From an uncultured Bacteroidota bacterium (GTDB lineage: Bacteria > Bacteroidota > Bacteroidia > Bacteroidales > P3), in assembly GCA_902778925.1 (NCBI GenBank), contig CACYZN010000002.1, positions 52,106-116,105 on the forward strand: DNA of 64,000 nucleotides, written 5' to 3'. Of this stretch, positions 9,554-16,611 are shown one piece after another; position 1 is the stretch's first letter; each line of letters starts with the position of its first letter. The position numbers and the translations under genes were made by a program. The notes below the pieces were generated by a model. It did no database searches and was not told the origin of the DNA. It saw only the letters and a program-made list of their open reading frames with translations.

Positions 9554-9683
9554 CAAGGCCATCTACTCCATCCTATTCCCCTCCAAGTCGGGCGATCACT
9601 TTTCCATACATATTCTCGATAACGACCTGCTGGCTTCTGGTGGTCATAGCTATAACTGAATATAATGTTTGCGTTCTATGAAG

Positions 9684-10013
9684 TTACCAGTTGAGGAAAG
9701 CGTTTGCGCGGTTATTGGGGTAGTTCTGGGCTAGAGTCTGTACAGCTTCAGCGTCGAGAGCGTCGGCCGCGCGTTGTTTGCCGTCGGGAGCCATTAATTT
9801 GAAGTGGTTAGTGACACAAACCAGTTGGATGCCATCTTTGGCCATCTTGCCTTTCAAGTATTTCCAGTAGTTGCGGTTCTTCTCGTGGTCATCCTGTTCG
9901 TTTATAGCCCCCACTATATCAAGAACAGAAAACCACCATTGGTTCTGTTTTTCGTCCCAGATTGCGCGGACCTTGTGGTCTTTATAGAATCGTATGGAAA
10001 TATCATTGCTCAT
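9684..10013 (-). CDS. Bro-N / DinD-like domain protein, probably truncated
   Basis: 109 residues. The whole length matches an N-terminal Bro/antirepressor-type domain: IRFYKDHKVRAIWDEKQNQW, then WFSVLDIVGAI, then NYWKYLKGKMAKDG, then KLMAPDGKQRAADALDAE. Full-length relatives usually continue with a second domain, whereas here the frame stops just after the Bro-N domain (...ANAFLNW). Such proteins come from phages and mobile elements and are probably DNA-binding. It opens an AT-richer accessory stretch and may be a remnant. Confidence 0.7.
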   Translation of the reverse strand: MSNDISIRFYKDHKVRAIWDEKQNQWWFSVLDIVGAINEQDDHEKNRNYWKYLKGKMAKDGIQLVCVTNHFKLMAPDGKQRAADALDAEAVQTLAQNYPNNRANAFLNW

Positions 10014-10061
10014 TGTCGTAATTTGTACTCTCGAATTACAACATTGTTTTTTTAACGGATT

Positions 10062-10286
10062 TTATTCCTGTCGGACTTCCCAGTGGCCGCCTTTCGCCCC
10101 TCCTATACGTTCCACAAGACCTTCACCTTTAAGCTGACGAATAATTTTCTTCACACCACTTTCAGAAAGTCCCGTTTCTTCTTGTAGTTCACGGATTGTG
10201 ACTTTGGGATTCCTTCTCATTGCCACAAGAATTTTCCGGTTACTTTTCTGGTTACTTTCTTTCATCTCCAGTATCGCCACCTTCAT
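10062..10286 (-). CDS. Winged-helix fragment, C-terminal remnant of an AlbA_2-type regulator
   Basis: 74 residues from the first ATG (10286); a TTG three codons earlier is the alternative. The segment NRKILVAMRRNPKVTIRELQ plus EETGLSESGVKKIIRQLKGE and GLVERIGGAKGGHWEV is a winged helix-turn-helix typical of the C-terminal end of AlbA_2/ATPase-type transcriptional regulators. The N-terminal domains are absent. With the neighbouring broken ATPase this suggests gene decay rather than a functional small regulator. Confidence 0.55.
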   Translation of the reverse strand: MKVAILEMKESNQKSNRKILVAMRRNPKVTIRELQEETGLSESGVKKIIRQLKGEGLVERIGGAKGGHWEVRQE

Positions 10287-10324
10287 TTTGTGCAATCTCG
10301 TTTAAACCTTGTAGTTCGGTTGTC

Positions 10325-10972
10325 TTATGGTTCCAGCATCCAGTCAATTACGTTCAGTTTTCTGATTCCGTCGTAGACAGGGTTAAAGTCGTTGTCTGTT
10401 GTCAACAGGTATTTACTTAACACACTCAGGTACACCTCCGTAATGAATAAAATTCGCCAAAGTCTCGTTATTTGATAAGTTTGGCGATTTCAAATGTATA
10501 AAATCATTGTATTCAGTAAATTGGAGTGGCAGAAGATTGATTTCCACATAACGACCGGTCAGCAATGTAGCCAACTCACCGGAGAGCATATAGGCATTGG
10601 AACCTGTTATGTAGATGTCGACGTTGGGCTTGATATAGAGGCTGTCGACAAGCCTTTGGAACTCTTTGATATTCTGAATCTCATCCAATCCCAAAAGATA
10701 TAGTTTGGCCTGTCTTCGACCAGCAGATTCTTGATATGGGCGTGAATCTGGTAGATGTCGCCAAGTGCCAACGTGTTAAGATCCTCAAAGTTATAGAATT
10801 GAATCTGTTCCTTCTGTACACCATTTCTATTTAGTTCATCAGCGAACATCATCAGCAATGTTGACTTCCCGCAGCGTCGCACTCCTGAAATCACCTTGAT
10901 AATATTCTGGTCTTTAAGGTTCTGCAGCTGCTGCATGTATTGTTTGCGATATATTAGGTCTTGGTTTTGCAT
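10325..10972 (-). pseudogene. Broken AAA_14/DUF4143 ATPase
   Basis: The N-terminus is intact: MQNQDLIYRKQYMQQLQNLK, then the P-loop GVRRCGKST. The expected YIFLDEIQ motif is disrupted: the first frame reads YIFWDWMRF and the continuation LDEIQNIKEFQRLVDSLYIK is in another frame, so there is a frameshift near 10690. The second frame stops after HYGGVPECVK. Directly beyond lies, in a further frame, the typical family C-terminus (YLLTTDNDFNPVYDG, IRKLNVIDWMLEP, stop at 10325-10327). The DUF4143 middle has been deleted. Family members are ~400-residue ATPases of unclear role, often multi-copy in Bacteroidales. Confidence 0.85.
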
Positions 10973-11013
10973 TTATTTGTAGATTTTAATTCATTTGTAA
11001 GCCATATCACGAG

Positions 11014-11805
11014 TTAATAGATGTTTTTAATTATCTTTTGTGCTCCAGAAATTATAGTTGTAATATCATCATCTGTTGGTTCTTCCTTTTTGCTATGGTC
11101 GCATTTGTTTCGAATGTCTCCCATCAATTGGATAAACCGCATATCTTGTACACCAATTACATTGTTTGATTGGAGTAAAGAATTAAAGTCGTTTATTGAT
11201 GGATTCTTCTTGGTGACTTTGATTTCTCTACGGTCACACACCTGCGAAAGGTGTCTTTCTATAACCACACCGCATATTGCGCCGGCCGCTCGTAGAAATC
11301 CTTTTTTCTGCAATTCCTTAGCCGCATCCAATTCAGAGTCAAACAAATCGGCTTGCAAAAGTTCTTTGATATTATATAGGGAACTATCGAATCGGCTTTT
11401 TAGAGACTGAACTATTGCAAATTGTTGTTTGTATTTTGTAATAATACTCGATGGTTCATAAACCTTTTTACCCCCTCGTGTTACAGTCAAACCATTTAGA
11501 TAGTCCGAAATTGTGTAGGTCTCATAGGTAATTGCTTTTCTTTTAGGTTGTTTGTAGAATGAAATAAAATCATCGTATCTTTCCGGAATTAGTTGTTTTA
11601 TCAATACCAAAGATTCATTATACCACGCGTTGTATTTGTCTTTGAACGAACACTCTTTAATTTTTTCCCAAAAGTCTTTATCAAACTTTTTGAATCGATT
11701 TGCGCATTCTGACGAGAATTCATTATACAAACCAAGGACCAAATAATTTCCACGGGTAATTAATGATTCAAGATCTTTTTGATATTTTGAAATATTTGAT
11801 TCCAT
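11014..11805 (-). CDS. HEPN-like protein with Rx4H motif (last gene of candidate defence operon)
   Basis: 263 residues from ATG 11805, which lies 10 bp after the previous stop; an earlier ATG (11868) would overlap the upstream gene by 53 bp. The N-terminal half is helical and basic. The C-terminal ~90 residues contain AAGAICGVVIERHLSQVCDR and IRNKCDHSKKEEPTDDDI, where RNKCDH (R~232, H~237) fits the HEPN ribonuclease motif R-x4-6-H. HEPN domains act as RNases in toxin-antitoxin and phage-defence systems; activity here is inference. DNA is AT-rich (roughly one third GC by eye), unlike the core genes. Confidence 0.62.
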   Translation of the reverse strand: MESNISKYQKDLESLITRGNYLVLGLYNEFSSECANRFKKFDKDFWEKIKECSFKDKYNAWYNESLVLIKQLIPERYDDFISFYKQPKRKAITYETYTISDYLNGLTVTRGGKKVYEPSSIITKYKQQFAIVQSLKSRFDSSLYNIKELLQADLFDSELDAAKELQKKGFLRAAGAICGVVIERHLSQVCDRREIKVTKKNPSINDFNSLLQSNNVIGVQDMRFIQLMGDIRNKCDHSKKEEPTDDDITTIISGAQKIIKNIY

Positions 11806-11815
11806 TTTTTGTTTA

Positions 11816-12616
11816 TTATTTATCACTTTTATTTTTTTTAATACACGCTGAAATAAATAATTTTCCAAAGTCAGTTATTTCAAAAAAACTTTCCGTGACA
11901 GATACTGATTTGTACAAATTTGGTACCAGTTGAGATTCTTTCTCTTTTAGATTCCAAATGTCCTTAATCTTGTTGAATATTGTTTTATCAACTTTAGATA
12001 TACCAGACATGTCAATAAGAATTCCCATACTTATAAAGTTTGCCAGATATGCTTTTGTGTTTTGAGGAAACTCTAAATCCACCTCATTGGGTAGTAAAGT
12101 GACATGATTATCCAAGGTCTGGTATCCTTCCCCTTCCAAAACATCCCCATTAAATGTGCAATACAGTATTTCTGTTTTACCTTTTAAATACTTTAGTATT
12201 CTCGCTTCGTCAGGAGACATTCTTTCGATCATGCATGCAAATGATGGATGAGCTGTGTTTACCATGTCAATATTAGAAGCATTAGATAGCAGTGTTGTAA
12301 ATAAGTCGGCGATCTCGTCATTTGTTGTATAGCATAATTTCTCAATAATGGGTGTGCCTATTTGGGGATGTACCTCGCATTGCTTTTCTTCTGGTATTTG
12401 CTCAAGTTTTTCTTTGTATTCATTAATACGTTTTGTAAAGTTCAATTTGAATTTTTCATTCAATAACTTAACTGGAAGTAGAAATGAAGTACTAAATTCG
12501 AGGACAGTTCCCAATGCTTTACCAACGGTTCTGACACTTGGTTTCGCCAAATCTCCATACACTTGCTCTAAAATATTAGGTGTAGCCTTTACAAAATCCA
12601 CAATTTCGTTTGCCAT
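11816..12616 (-). CDS. Abi-alpha (DUF4393) family protein
   Basis: 266 residues with the typical DUF4393/Abi_alpha layout: an N-terminal amphipathic region (SVRTVGKALGTVLEFSTSFL), a charged helical stretch, then EKLCYTTNDEIADLFTTLLS and NTAHPSFACMIERMSPDEAR, which is the most characteristic block of the family. Abi-alpha is named for abortive phage infection; the molecular mechanism is not known to me. It is the third gene of the operon, 11 bp after the GIY-YIG gene and 10 bp before the HEPN-like gene. AT-rich. Confidence 0.8.
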   Translation of the reverse strand: MANEIVDFVKATPNILEQVYGDLAKPSVRTVGKALGTVLEFSTSFLLPVKLLNEKFKLNFTKRINEYKEKLEQIPEEKQCEVHPQIGTPIIEKLCYTTNDEIADLFTTLLSNASNIDMVNTAHPSFACMIERMSPDEARILKYLKGKTEILYCTFNGDVLEGEGYQTLDNHVTLLPNEVDLEFPQNTKAYLANFISMGILIDMSGISKVDKTIFNKIKDIWNLKEKESQLVPNLYKSVSVTESFFEITDFGKLFISACIKKNKSDK

Positions 12617-12627
12617 TTTTGCCGATA

Positions 12628-13962
12628 TTATTTTCTTAATGCCAGATTGTTGTGTTTATATAATCTAATACTTTCCCTATATTGTTCCGCTTGTGGAATT
12701 TTGGTAAACTCCACCGTTTTGTCATAGTTTGATTTTACAACGTCCTCTATTTCTTCCAATGTTACCCTGTAAAACTCTCTTCGAGCATTGACCATATTCA
12801 CTTTTCTGTCTTCAAATGCATGATGGAGTGCCGTTTCGAGGGATGGTGCATCATCTGAAAAAATCAATGCGTGGACATCGAACCTGAAGGGTACAGATGC
12901 ATCACCCAACTCGTCAACACGTTCCATTGGATTAAGTCGACGAGTCATTCCTATCTTATAGACATTCTCCCCGAATGAACCGATGTTGGATATTATGTAA
13001 ACGTACCCGGCTCGTTTATTCGCTTCTCTATAGTCGATATCTTTTAGTTTCTGATCCAATTCTCCTAAATGATTTTCGATCTCGGTTTTCTTTTCTAAAA
13101 GGTACTTGTTTTCAACAGATGATCCATTGCCTAATCTATCGAGAATGTCTTTTAAAACATTGTTATAGTGCAATTGCTCTTTGACAATGTCCTTTCGAGC
13201 TTCCTCTAGTTCTTTTCGCACACGTTCTTCTTCTTTCTGCATTCTTCGTATTTCTGCTATCCTGTCTTTCTCTTCCTGTTTTTTCTTCATATATTCATAA
13301 GCCACCCTCAGTTCTTCAATCTTGAGATTGACATATTCCTCTGTAATATAAACAGTAGACCTTTCGTTAATTTTGTTTAGTTGTTCGGCTGTATGTCGGA
13401 TTTTTTGAATGTATGCGTCAATATTATTGAATTTCACCTTGTCAATCAGAAAATCACATTCCACATTAAAACACCTTAGCAGTTGTTTTATTTGCTGATT
13501 GGTTTGAACACGTCCTTTTGCTATACTTCCGTCAACTGTCCAATTAGTGGTTGATTTCCCTGCCTCTTTATTTCTAATTAGTGTTTTCTCTTTATCACGA
13601 ATTTCATCAAGTTTTTCTTTATATTCGTCTAGCTTTTGGAAATCATATAAGGGGGTATAAATACCGAATGTTTGAAGCAGTACCTCATCTTCTAAAATGT
13701 CTAACGCATGTCGTTTATCACGAAGAGATTTATCATAATCATCGATAATAATATTTCTATACCTGATTAACTCTTCGTTTTCAAGTTTCAACCTGATCCC
13801 TTCTAGTTCAACATCACGAATTGTAGAGTACTTTCTCAAAGGCTCTAACTCGTCATTCAACTCCTGTAATCTGGCAATCCTGGAGGATGCTTCTGATAAG
13901 GATTGCTTTAATGAGGCTATTTCGGCCAATTCTTTACGCTTTATGAAGTCAAATAATGCCAT
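12628..13962 (-). CDS. DUF4041 coiled-coil protein with C-terminal GIY-YIG (T5orf172/MUG113) nuclease
   Basis: 444 residues from ATG 13962, one base after the upstream stop; the longer ATG at 14010 would overlap that gene. Long coiled coils run at residues ~5-75 and ~225-310. The middle (FGIYTPLYDFQKLDEYKEKL and LRCFNVECDFLIDKVKFNNI) matches DUF4041. Residues ~319-400 form a GIY-YIG nuclease: GYVYIISN, then YKIGMTRR, then the ETALHHAF helix and REFY. Catalytic Tyr, Arg and Glu candidates are present. Related DUF4041 and T5orf172 proteins occur on phages and mobile elements. It probably cuts nucleic acid as the effector of this operon, which is an inference. Confidence 0.82.
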   Translation of the reverse strand: MALFDFIKRKELAEIASLKQSLSEASSRIARLQELNDELEPLRKYSTIRDVELEGIRLKLENEELIRYRNIIIDDYDKSLRDKRHALDILEDEVLLQTFGIYTPLYDFQKLDEYKEKLDEIRDKEKTLIRNKEAGKSTTNWTVDGSIAKGRVQTNQQIKQLLRCFNVECDFLIDKVKFNNIDAYIQKIRHTAEQLNKINERSTVYITEEYVNLKIEELRVAYEYMKKKQEEKDRIAEIRRMQKEEERVRKELEEARKDIVKEQLHYNNVLKDILDRLGNGSSVENKYLLEKKTEIENHLGELDQKLKDIDYREANKRAGYVYIISNIGSFGENVYKIGMTRRLNPMERVDELGDASVPFRFDVHALIFSDDAPSLETALHHAFEDRKVNMVNARREFYRVTLEEIEDVVKSNYDKTVEFTKIPQAEQYRESIRLYKHNNLALRK

Positions 13963-13963
13963 A

Positions 13964-14332
13964 TTATCTGTTGTATTTTGAAAAAAACTCTTTAAAAGAG
14001 ACTTCCGCAAGGAAATCCTTTCCTAAGGCCCGTTTTGACGCATAATAATTGTGTTGAAAATAGTCAAAAAGGATTGCGCGAAGTGATAATGGAACTTTTG
14101 AATCGTCAGTTTGAAGGTAGTCATCAGTTTTTATATACTCTGCAATACAGTCCTCAATAAAAGAATACTCACTACTAACAAACGCATCAATCCAGATTCT
14201 TTCTGCCAGCCAGAAAGCATATGTGTCCTTTTCACTTTCCCAATCCTCATGACTTTTGGGAGAATAATATTTGCAGATAGTTAAAAGTTCTTTTCTTATG
14301 GCATCTCGTACTTTGTCCTTAATGATTTCCAT
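13964..14332 (-). CDS. Unknown 122-residue protein, first gene of candidate defence operon
   Basis: The frame is open to 14416, but an upstream start would lie across the promoter at 14373-14380. ATG 14332 (MEIIKDKVRDAIRKELL) is therefore preferred. The protein is soluble and aromatic/acid-rich (YAFWLAERIWIDAFVSSEYS) and I recognise no family. It directly precedes the DUF4041/GIY-YIG gene (1-bp gap) and shares its AT-rich composition, so it probably belongs to the same system, perhaps as a regulator or immunity/accessory component. Confidence 0.7.
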   Translation of the reverse strand: MEIIKDKVRDAIRKELLTICKYYSPKSHEDWESEKDTYAFWLAERIWIDAFVSSEYSFIEDCIAEYIKTDDYLQTDDSKVPLSLRAILFDYFQHNYYASKRALGKDFLAEVSFKEFFSKYNR

Positions 14333-14372
14333 ATTGTTATATTCTAATTGTAGTGGACTTATTTTCAGTTTG

Positions 14373-14380
14373 CAAAGATA
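14373..14380 (-). promoter_or_regulatory. Promoter of the four-gene defence operon
   Basis: On the minus strand this reads TATCTTTG, about 40 bp before the ATG at 14332. A TTTG-containing -33-like stretch (TTTTGCCATTCAAG) lies at a suitable distance upstream. The same stretch precedes the hipB promoter at 16148-16155, so the two promoters share upstream sequence. Confidence 0.65.
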
Positions 14381-14689
14381 CGTTTTTTTTCTTGAATGGC
14401 AAAATGTATTTTTCAACGGCTGTTAAGAATGTTATGCTGTTATAAACGGGTCGCCGAGAGACCGTCGTGGTGTGCCGTCGGTTCTGCCGACAAGGATCGC
14501 CGTGCTATGGCGTCGGCTTGGCCGACAAGGGCCACTGACCTTGGGGTTGAAAATCAGCAACTTGCTATCTTGCATGGTTTACATGCGCAATATGCTGGTT
14601 CTCAGGAGACATGTAATTGCTACAAAGAAGGTACGACGAAGGGAGAAAGAATGCGTGAATGTGTGAATGTGTAAGTGTGCTATATGTTT
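14381..14689. other. Spacer between defence operon and hipA with two related hairpins
   Basis: No gene is supported in this stretch. It contains two similar inverted repeats 35 bp apart, GTCGG/CCGAC (14477-14491) and GTCGGC/GCCGAC (14512-14526), each followed by AAGG. From 14669 onward the sequence is duplicated at 16230 (see the hipA remnant). A 92-codon frame across the stretch looks non-coding. Confidence 0.6.
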
Positions 14690-15772
14690 CTATAATTCCT
14701 TGGTGGCGGTCTTTACTTCGTCGATGATTTGAAGGCAGCGCTCGCGGGACATCTTGGTGTTGGTGCCGACGGCGACGAGGTCTTCGTCGGTAGGGAGGCC
14801 TCGGAAGTTGACGGTGGTGGCGTGCTCGCCAAGGGTCTGGTCGTTGGTGAGGTCGTAGGCGGGGGCAAGCTCCCAGCGCCCATCACGGCAGAGGAAGCTG
14901 AAGTTTCGGGCGTGGTCGTCGTAGTTGCGGGCATAGTGGTTGAAGACCATACGGCGGAACTGCTGCTCTACGGCCTCGGGCGACTGGGTGAGGTATCCCG
15001 TCAGCTGCAGAAGGCTGTGGTAGTCCATCTTGGGCGGCGTAAGGGGCTCGTTGAGCAGGCCGCTGGCTGTGGCCATGTGGAGGCGGTTCCCTTGCTCGTC
15101 GATGTCGAAACGCCGCGTGGCGAAATACTTGCCCTCCATCAAACGGAACTCGGGCACGACGATGCCGGCCCTCCTGGCCACCTCGTTGTAATGGTATTCC
15201 TGCTGACCGATGTCCGTGGGGTCGAAGGTGTGACGGAACTTGACGAGCCAATGGCCGTCGGCGTCGCTGTAGAGGCATTTGGGGCGCACACCGCCGGAGT
15301 TGCCGCTGCCGGCAAGCAGCAGGTCCGACCCTTCGTCGGTCCTCTCTGACAGCACCTCGAGAGCAAGGGCTTGCATCTCGTCTAGCGACAAGTCCGCCGA
15401 CGTGCCGCCCACCTGACTCTCGGGGACATAGCACAGAGCTCCCATGCCCGAATGACCGACGAGACTCAGCCGCTGCACAGGTGTCAGGCTTCCGTATTCG
15501 ATGCCTTCACGTCGCAGCACCTTGCGAAGCAGGTGTTCGCCATAGCCGCCGGGAAGACTGTCTTCGAAGATGCCGAAATCGCCGCCGAAAGGTTGCCAAG
15601 GGGCCGAGAAAAGGCCCGCCTTCAACGGCAGCTGCAGGGGTGAAATGGAGAACCCCTCGCGCAGCCACACATGGTCGTACTCAAACTGGCAGCACGAGCG
15701 GTTGCCCATCGACAAGGTCCCCACCTTGCGACCGTGATACATCACGCTGAGGCTCAAAATATCCTTAATCAT
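14690..15772 (-). CDS. hipA: HipA-type serine/threonine kinase toxin
   Basis: 360 residues, somewhat shorter than E. coli HipA (440). The N-terminal subdomain has GRKVGTLSM and FGIFEDSLPGGYGEHLL. The kinase core has KFRHTFDPTDIGQQEYHYNE, the catalytic loop NHYARNYDDHARNFSF and the metal-binding segment PAYDLTND. HipA kinases phosphorylate a translation-associated target (glutamyl-tRNA synthetase in E. coli) and cause growth arrest unless bound by HipB. Start ATG 15772 overlaps the hipB stop by 3 bp, so the pair is translationally coupled. GC content matches the host, unlike the neighbouring defence operon. Its last ~37 codons are duplicated upstream at 16230-16370. Confidence 0.93.
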   Translation of the reverse strand: MIKDILSLSVMYHGRKVGTLSMGNRSCCQFEYDHVWLREGFSISPLQLPLKAGLFSAPWQPFGGDFGIFEDSLPGGYGEHLLRKVLRREGIEYGSLTPVQRLSLVGHSGMGALCYVPESQVGGTSADLSLDEMQALALEVLSERTDEGSDLLLAGSGNSGGVRPKCLYSDADGHWLVKFRHTFDPTDIGQQEYHYNEVARRAGIVVPEFRLMEGKYFATRRFDIDEQGNRLHMATASGLLNEPLTPPKMDYHSLLQLTGYLTQSPEAVEQQFRRMVFNHYARNYDDHARNFSFLCRDGRWELAPAYDLTNDQTLGEHATTVNFRGLPTDEDLVAVGTNTKMSRERCLQIIDEVKTATKEL

Positions 15773-16080
15773 ACTCCGCGTTTTCGGGTTTTGTTCTTGT
15801 TGATTTCCAGCAGCTCCTCCATGGTGTCGTACTTGGGCTCCGACAGCAGCTGCATGATCTCTTCGGTGTACCCAAGCGCTTTGGCCAGCTTGACATACGA
15901 CTCAAGCGATATGGAGTGTTTCAACTCGAAGCGTTGGATGGTGGATGCTGGCACTCCACTCATGGCCGAAAGGCTCTTGGTGGAGAGCTTCTTTTCCAGC
16001 CGTCGCGCCTTCAGGTTCTCTGCCATCCGCCGCATCGTCACAGACAGAGGGTATGGGTCAAACGTATATTCGTTATGCAT
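15769..16080 (-). CDS. hipB: HipB-type HTH antitoxin
   Basis: 103 residues from ATG 16080; MRRMAENLK (16035) is a possible shorter start. An XRE/Cro helix-turn-helix is clear: LKARRLEKKLSTKSLSAMSG, then VPASTIQRFELKHSISLESYVKLAKALG. The C-terminal tail is basic (NKNKTRKRGV). Expected to bind and neutralise HipA and to repress its own promoter. Repeats between promoter and start (16083-16138) are candidate operators. Confidence 0.9.
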   Translation of the reverse strand: MHNEYTFDPYPLSVTMRRMAENLKARRLEKKLSTKSLSAMSGVPASTIQRFELKHSISLESYVKLAKALGYTEEIMQLLSEPKYDTMEELLEINKNKTRKRGV

Positions 16081-16082
16081 AA

Positions 16083-16138
16083 TATAATGTGCGTATATTG
16101 CTATTTTTGCTTTTAATACATTATATTGTACGTATTAT
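16083..16138 (-). promoter_or_regulatory. Candidate HipB operators, two direct repeats
   Basis: TATAATGTGCGTATATT (16083-16099) and TATATTGTACGTATTAT (16122-16138) match at most positions and are 39 bp apart, roughly four helical turns. They lie between the -7 box at 16148-16155 and the hipB start, where binding would block transcription. The operator role is inferred from autoregulation known for hipBA loci. Confidence 0.5.
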
Positions 16139-16147
16139 TTTGAAATG

Positions 16148-16155
16148 CAAAGGTA
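16148..16155 (-). promoter_or_regulatory. hipBA promoter -7 box
   Basis: The minus strand reads TACCTTTG, matching TAnnTTTG, 68 bp before hipB. The upstream stretch TTTTGCCATTCAAG is the same as upstream of the defence operon promoter. Confidence 0.6.
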
Positions 16156-16229
16156 CGCATTTTTTCTTGAATGGCAAAATTTAATTAAAGTGGGAATGCG
16201 TTAATGTGAGAATATGGGAATGCGTTAAT

Positions 16230-16370
16230 GTGTAAGTGTGCTGGATGTTTCTATAATTCCTTGGTGACGGTCTTTATTTCGTCGATGATTTGAAGGCAGC
16301 GCTCGCGGGGGCATCTTGGTATTGGTGCCGACGGCGACGAGGTCCTCGTCGATGGGAAGGCCTCGGAAGT
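16230..16370 (-). pseudogene. Remnant of a second hipA 3' end
   Basis: 141 bp match 14669-14808 (3' flank plus the last ~37 codons of hipA) at about 130 of 140 positions by eye, with a 1-bp insertion (CGCGGGGGCATC versus CGCGGGACATC) that breaks the frame. Homology ends abruptly at 16370, where an unrelated 11-bp array begins. It indicates a former tandem hipA copy or a duplication scar upstream of hipB. Confidence 0.85.
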
Positions 16371-16384
16371 AAGTTAGCCCATAC

Positions 16385-16483
16385 CTCACTACACACTATA
16401 TGCACACTATAAGCACACCATACCTACCATAGACTTGGTATAGCGTTGGTATAGTCTTCCTATAGAGCTGGTATATAATTGCT
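16385..16483. repeat. 11-bp periodic array (ATAGxxTTGGT type)
   Basis: Nine consecutive 11-bp units with drifting sequence: for example CTATATGCACA, CTATAAGCACA, then ATAGACTTGGT (16429), ATAGCGTTGGT (16440), ATAGTCTTCCT (16451), ATAGAGCTGGT (16462), ATATAATTGCT (16473). The register holds exactly without indels. Located between the hipA remnant and ddl. Confidence 0.8.
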
Positions 16484-16505
16484 ACTAAACACAACTCGCC
16501 GAGTT

Positions 16506-16530
16506 ATATATTCTTCCTAGAAGAATATAT
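16506..16530. other. Perfect 11-bp hairpin upstream of ddl
   Basis: ATATATTCTTC and GAAGAATATAT flank a 3-nt loop (CTA). No T-run follows on either strand, so it is not an obvious terminator. It lies 82 bp before the ddl start and no recognisable -7 box is visible in this interval. It may be a regulatory site or an RNA structure in the ddl leader. Confidence 0.5.
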
Positions 16531-16611
16531 TATCTGGCCCGCCATGAGAAAAATGAGACCTCCTGGGCAATAAAACGGCGACGGATGGCGTTACGAATTA
16601 AAACGAATATC

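Noticed and set aside
9066-9659. 197-codon plus-strand frame across the three-copy repeat
   Set aside because: Low-complexity Pro/Thr/Ser sequence produced by the minisatellite; no start context and no conserved domain.
10325-10972. Programmed frameshift in the AAA_14 gene
   Set aside because: The middle of the family domain is deleted and a second frame change occurs, which fits decay rather than recoding.
14396-14674. 92-codon frame between the defence operon and hipA
   Set aside because: Begins within promoter-upstream sequence, crosses hairpins and the duplicated segment, and has no protein-like composition.
16506-16530. Rho-independent terminator for a plus-strand transcript
   Set aside because: AT-rich stem without a following T-run on either strand.
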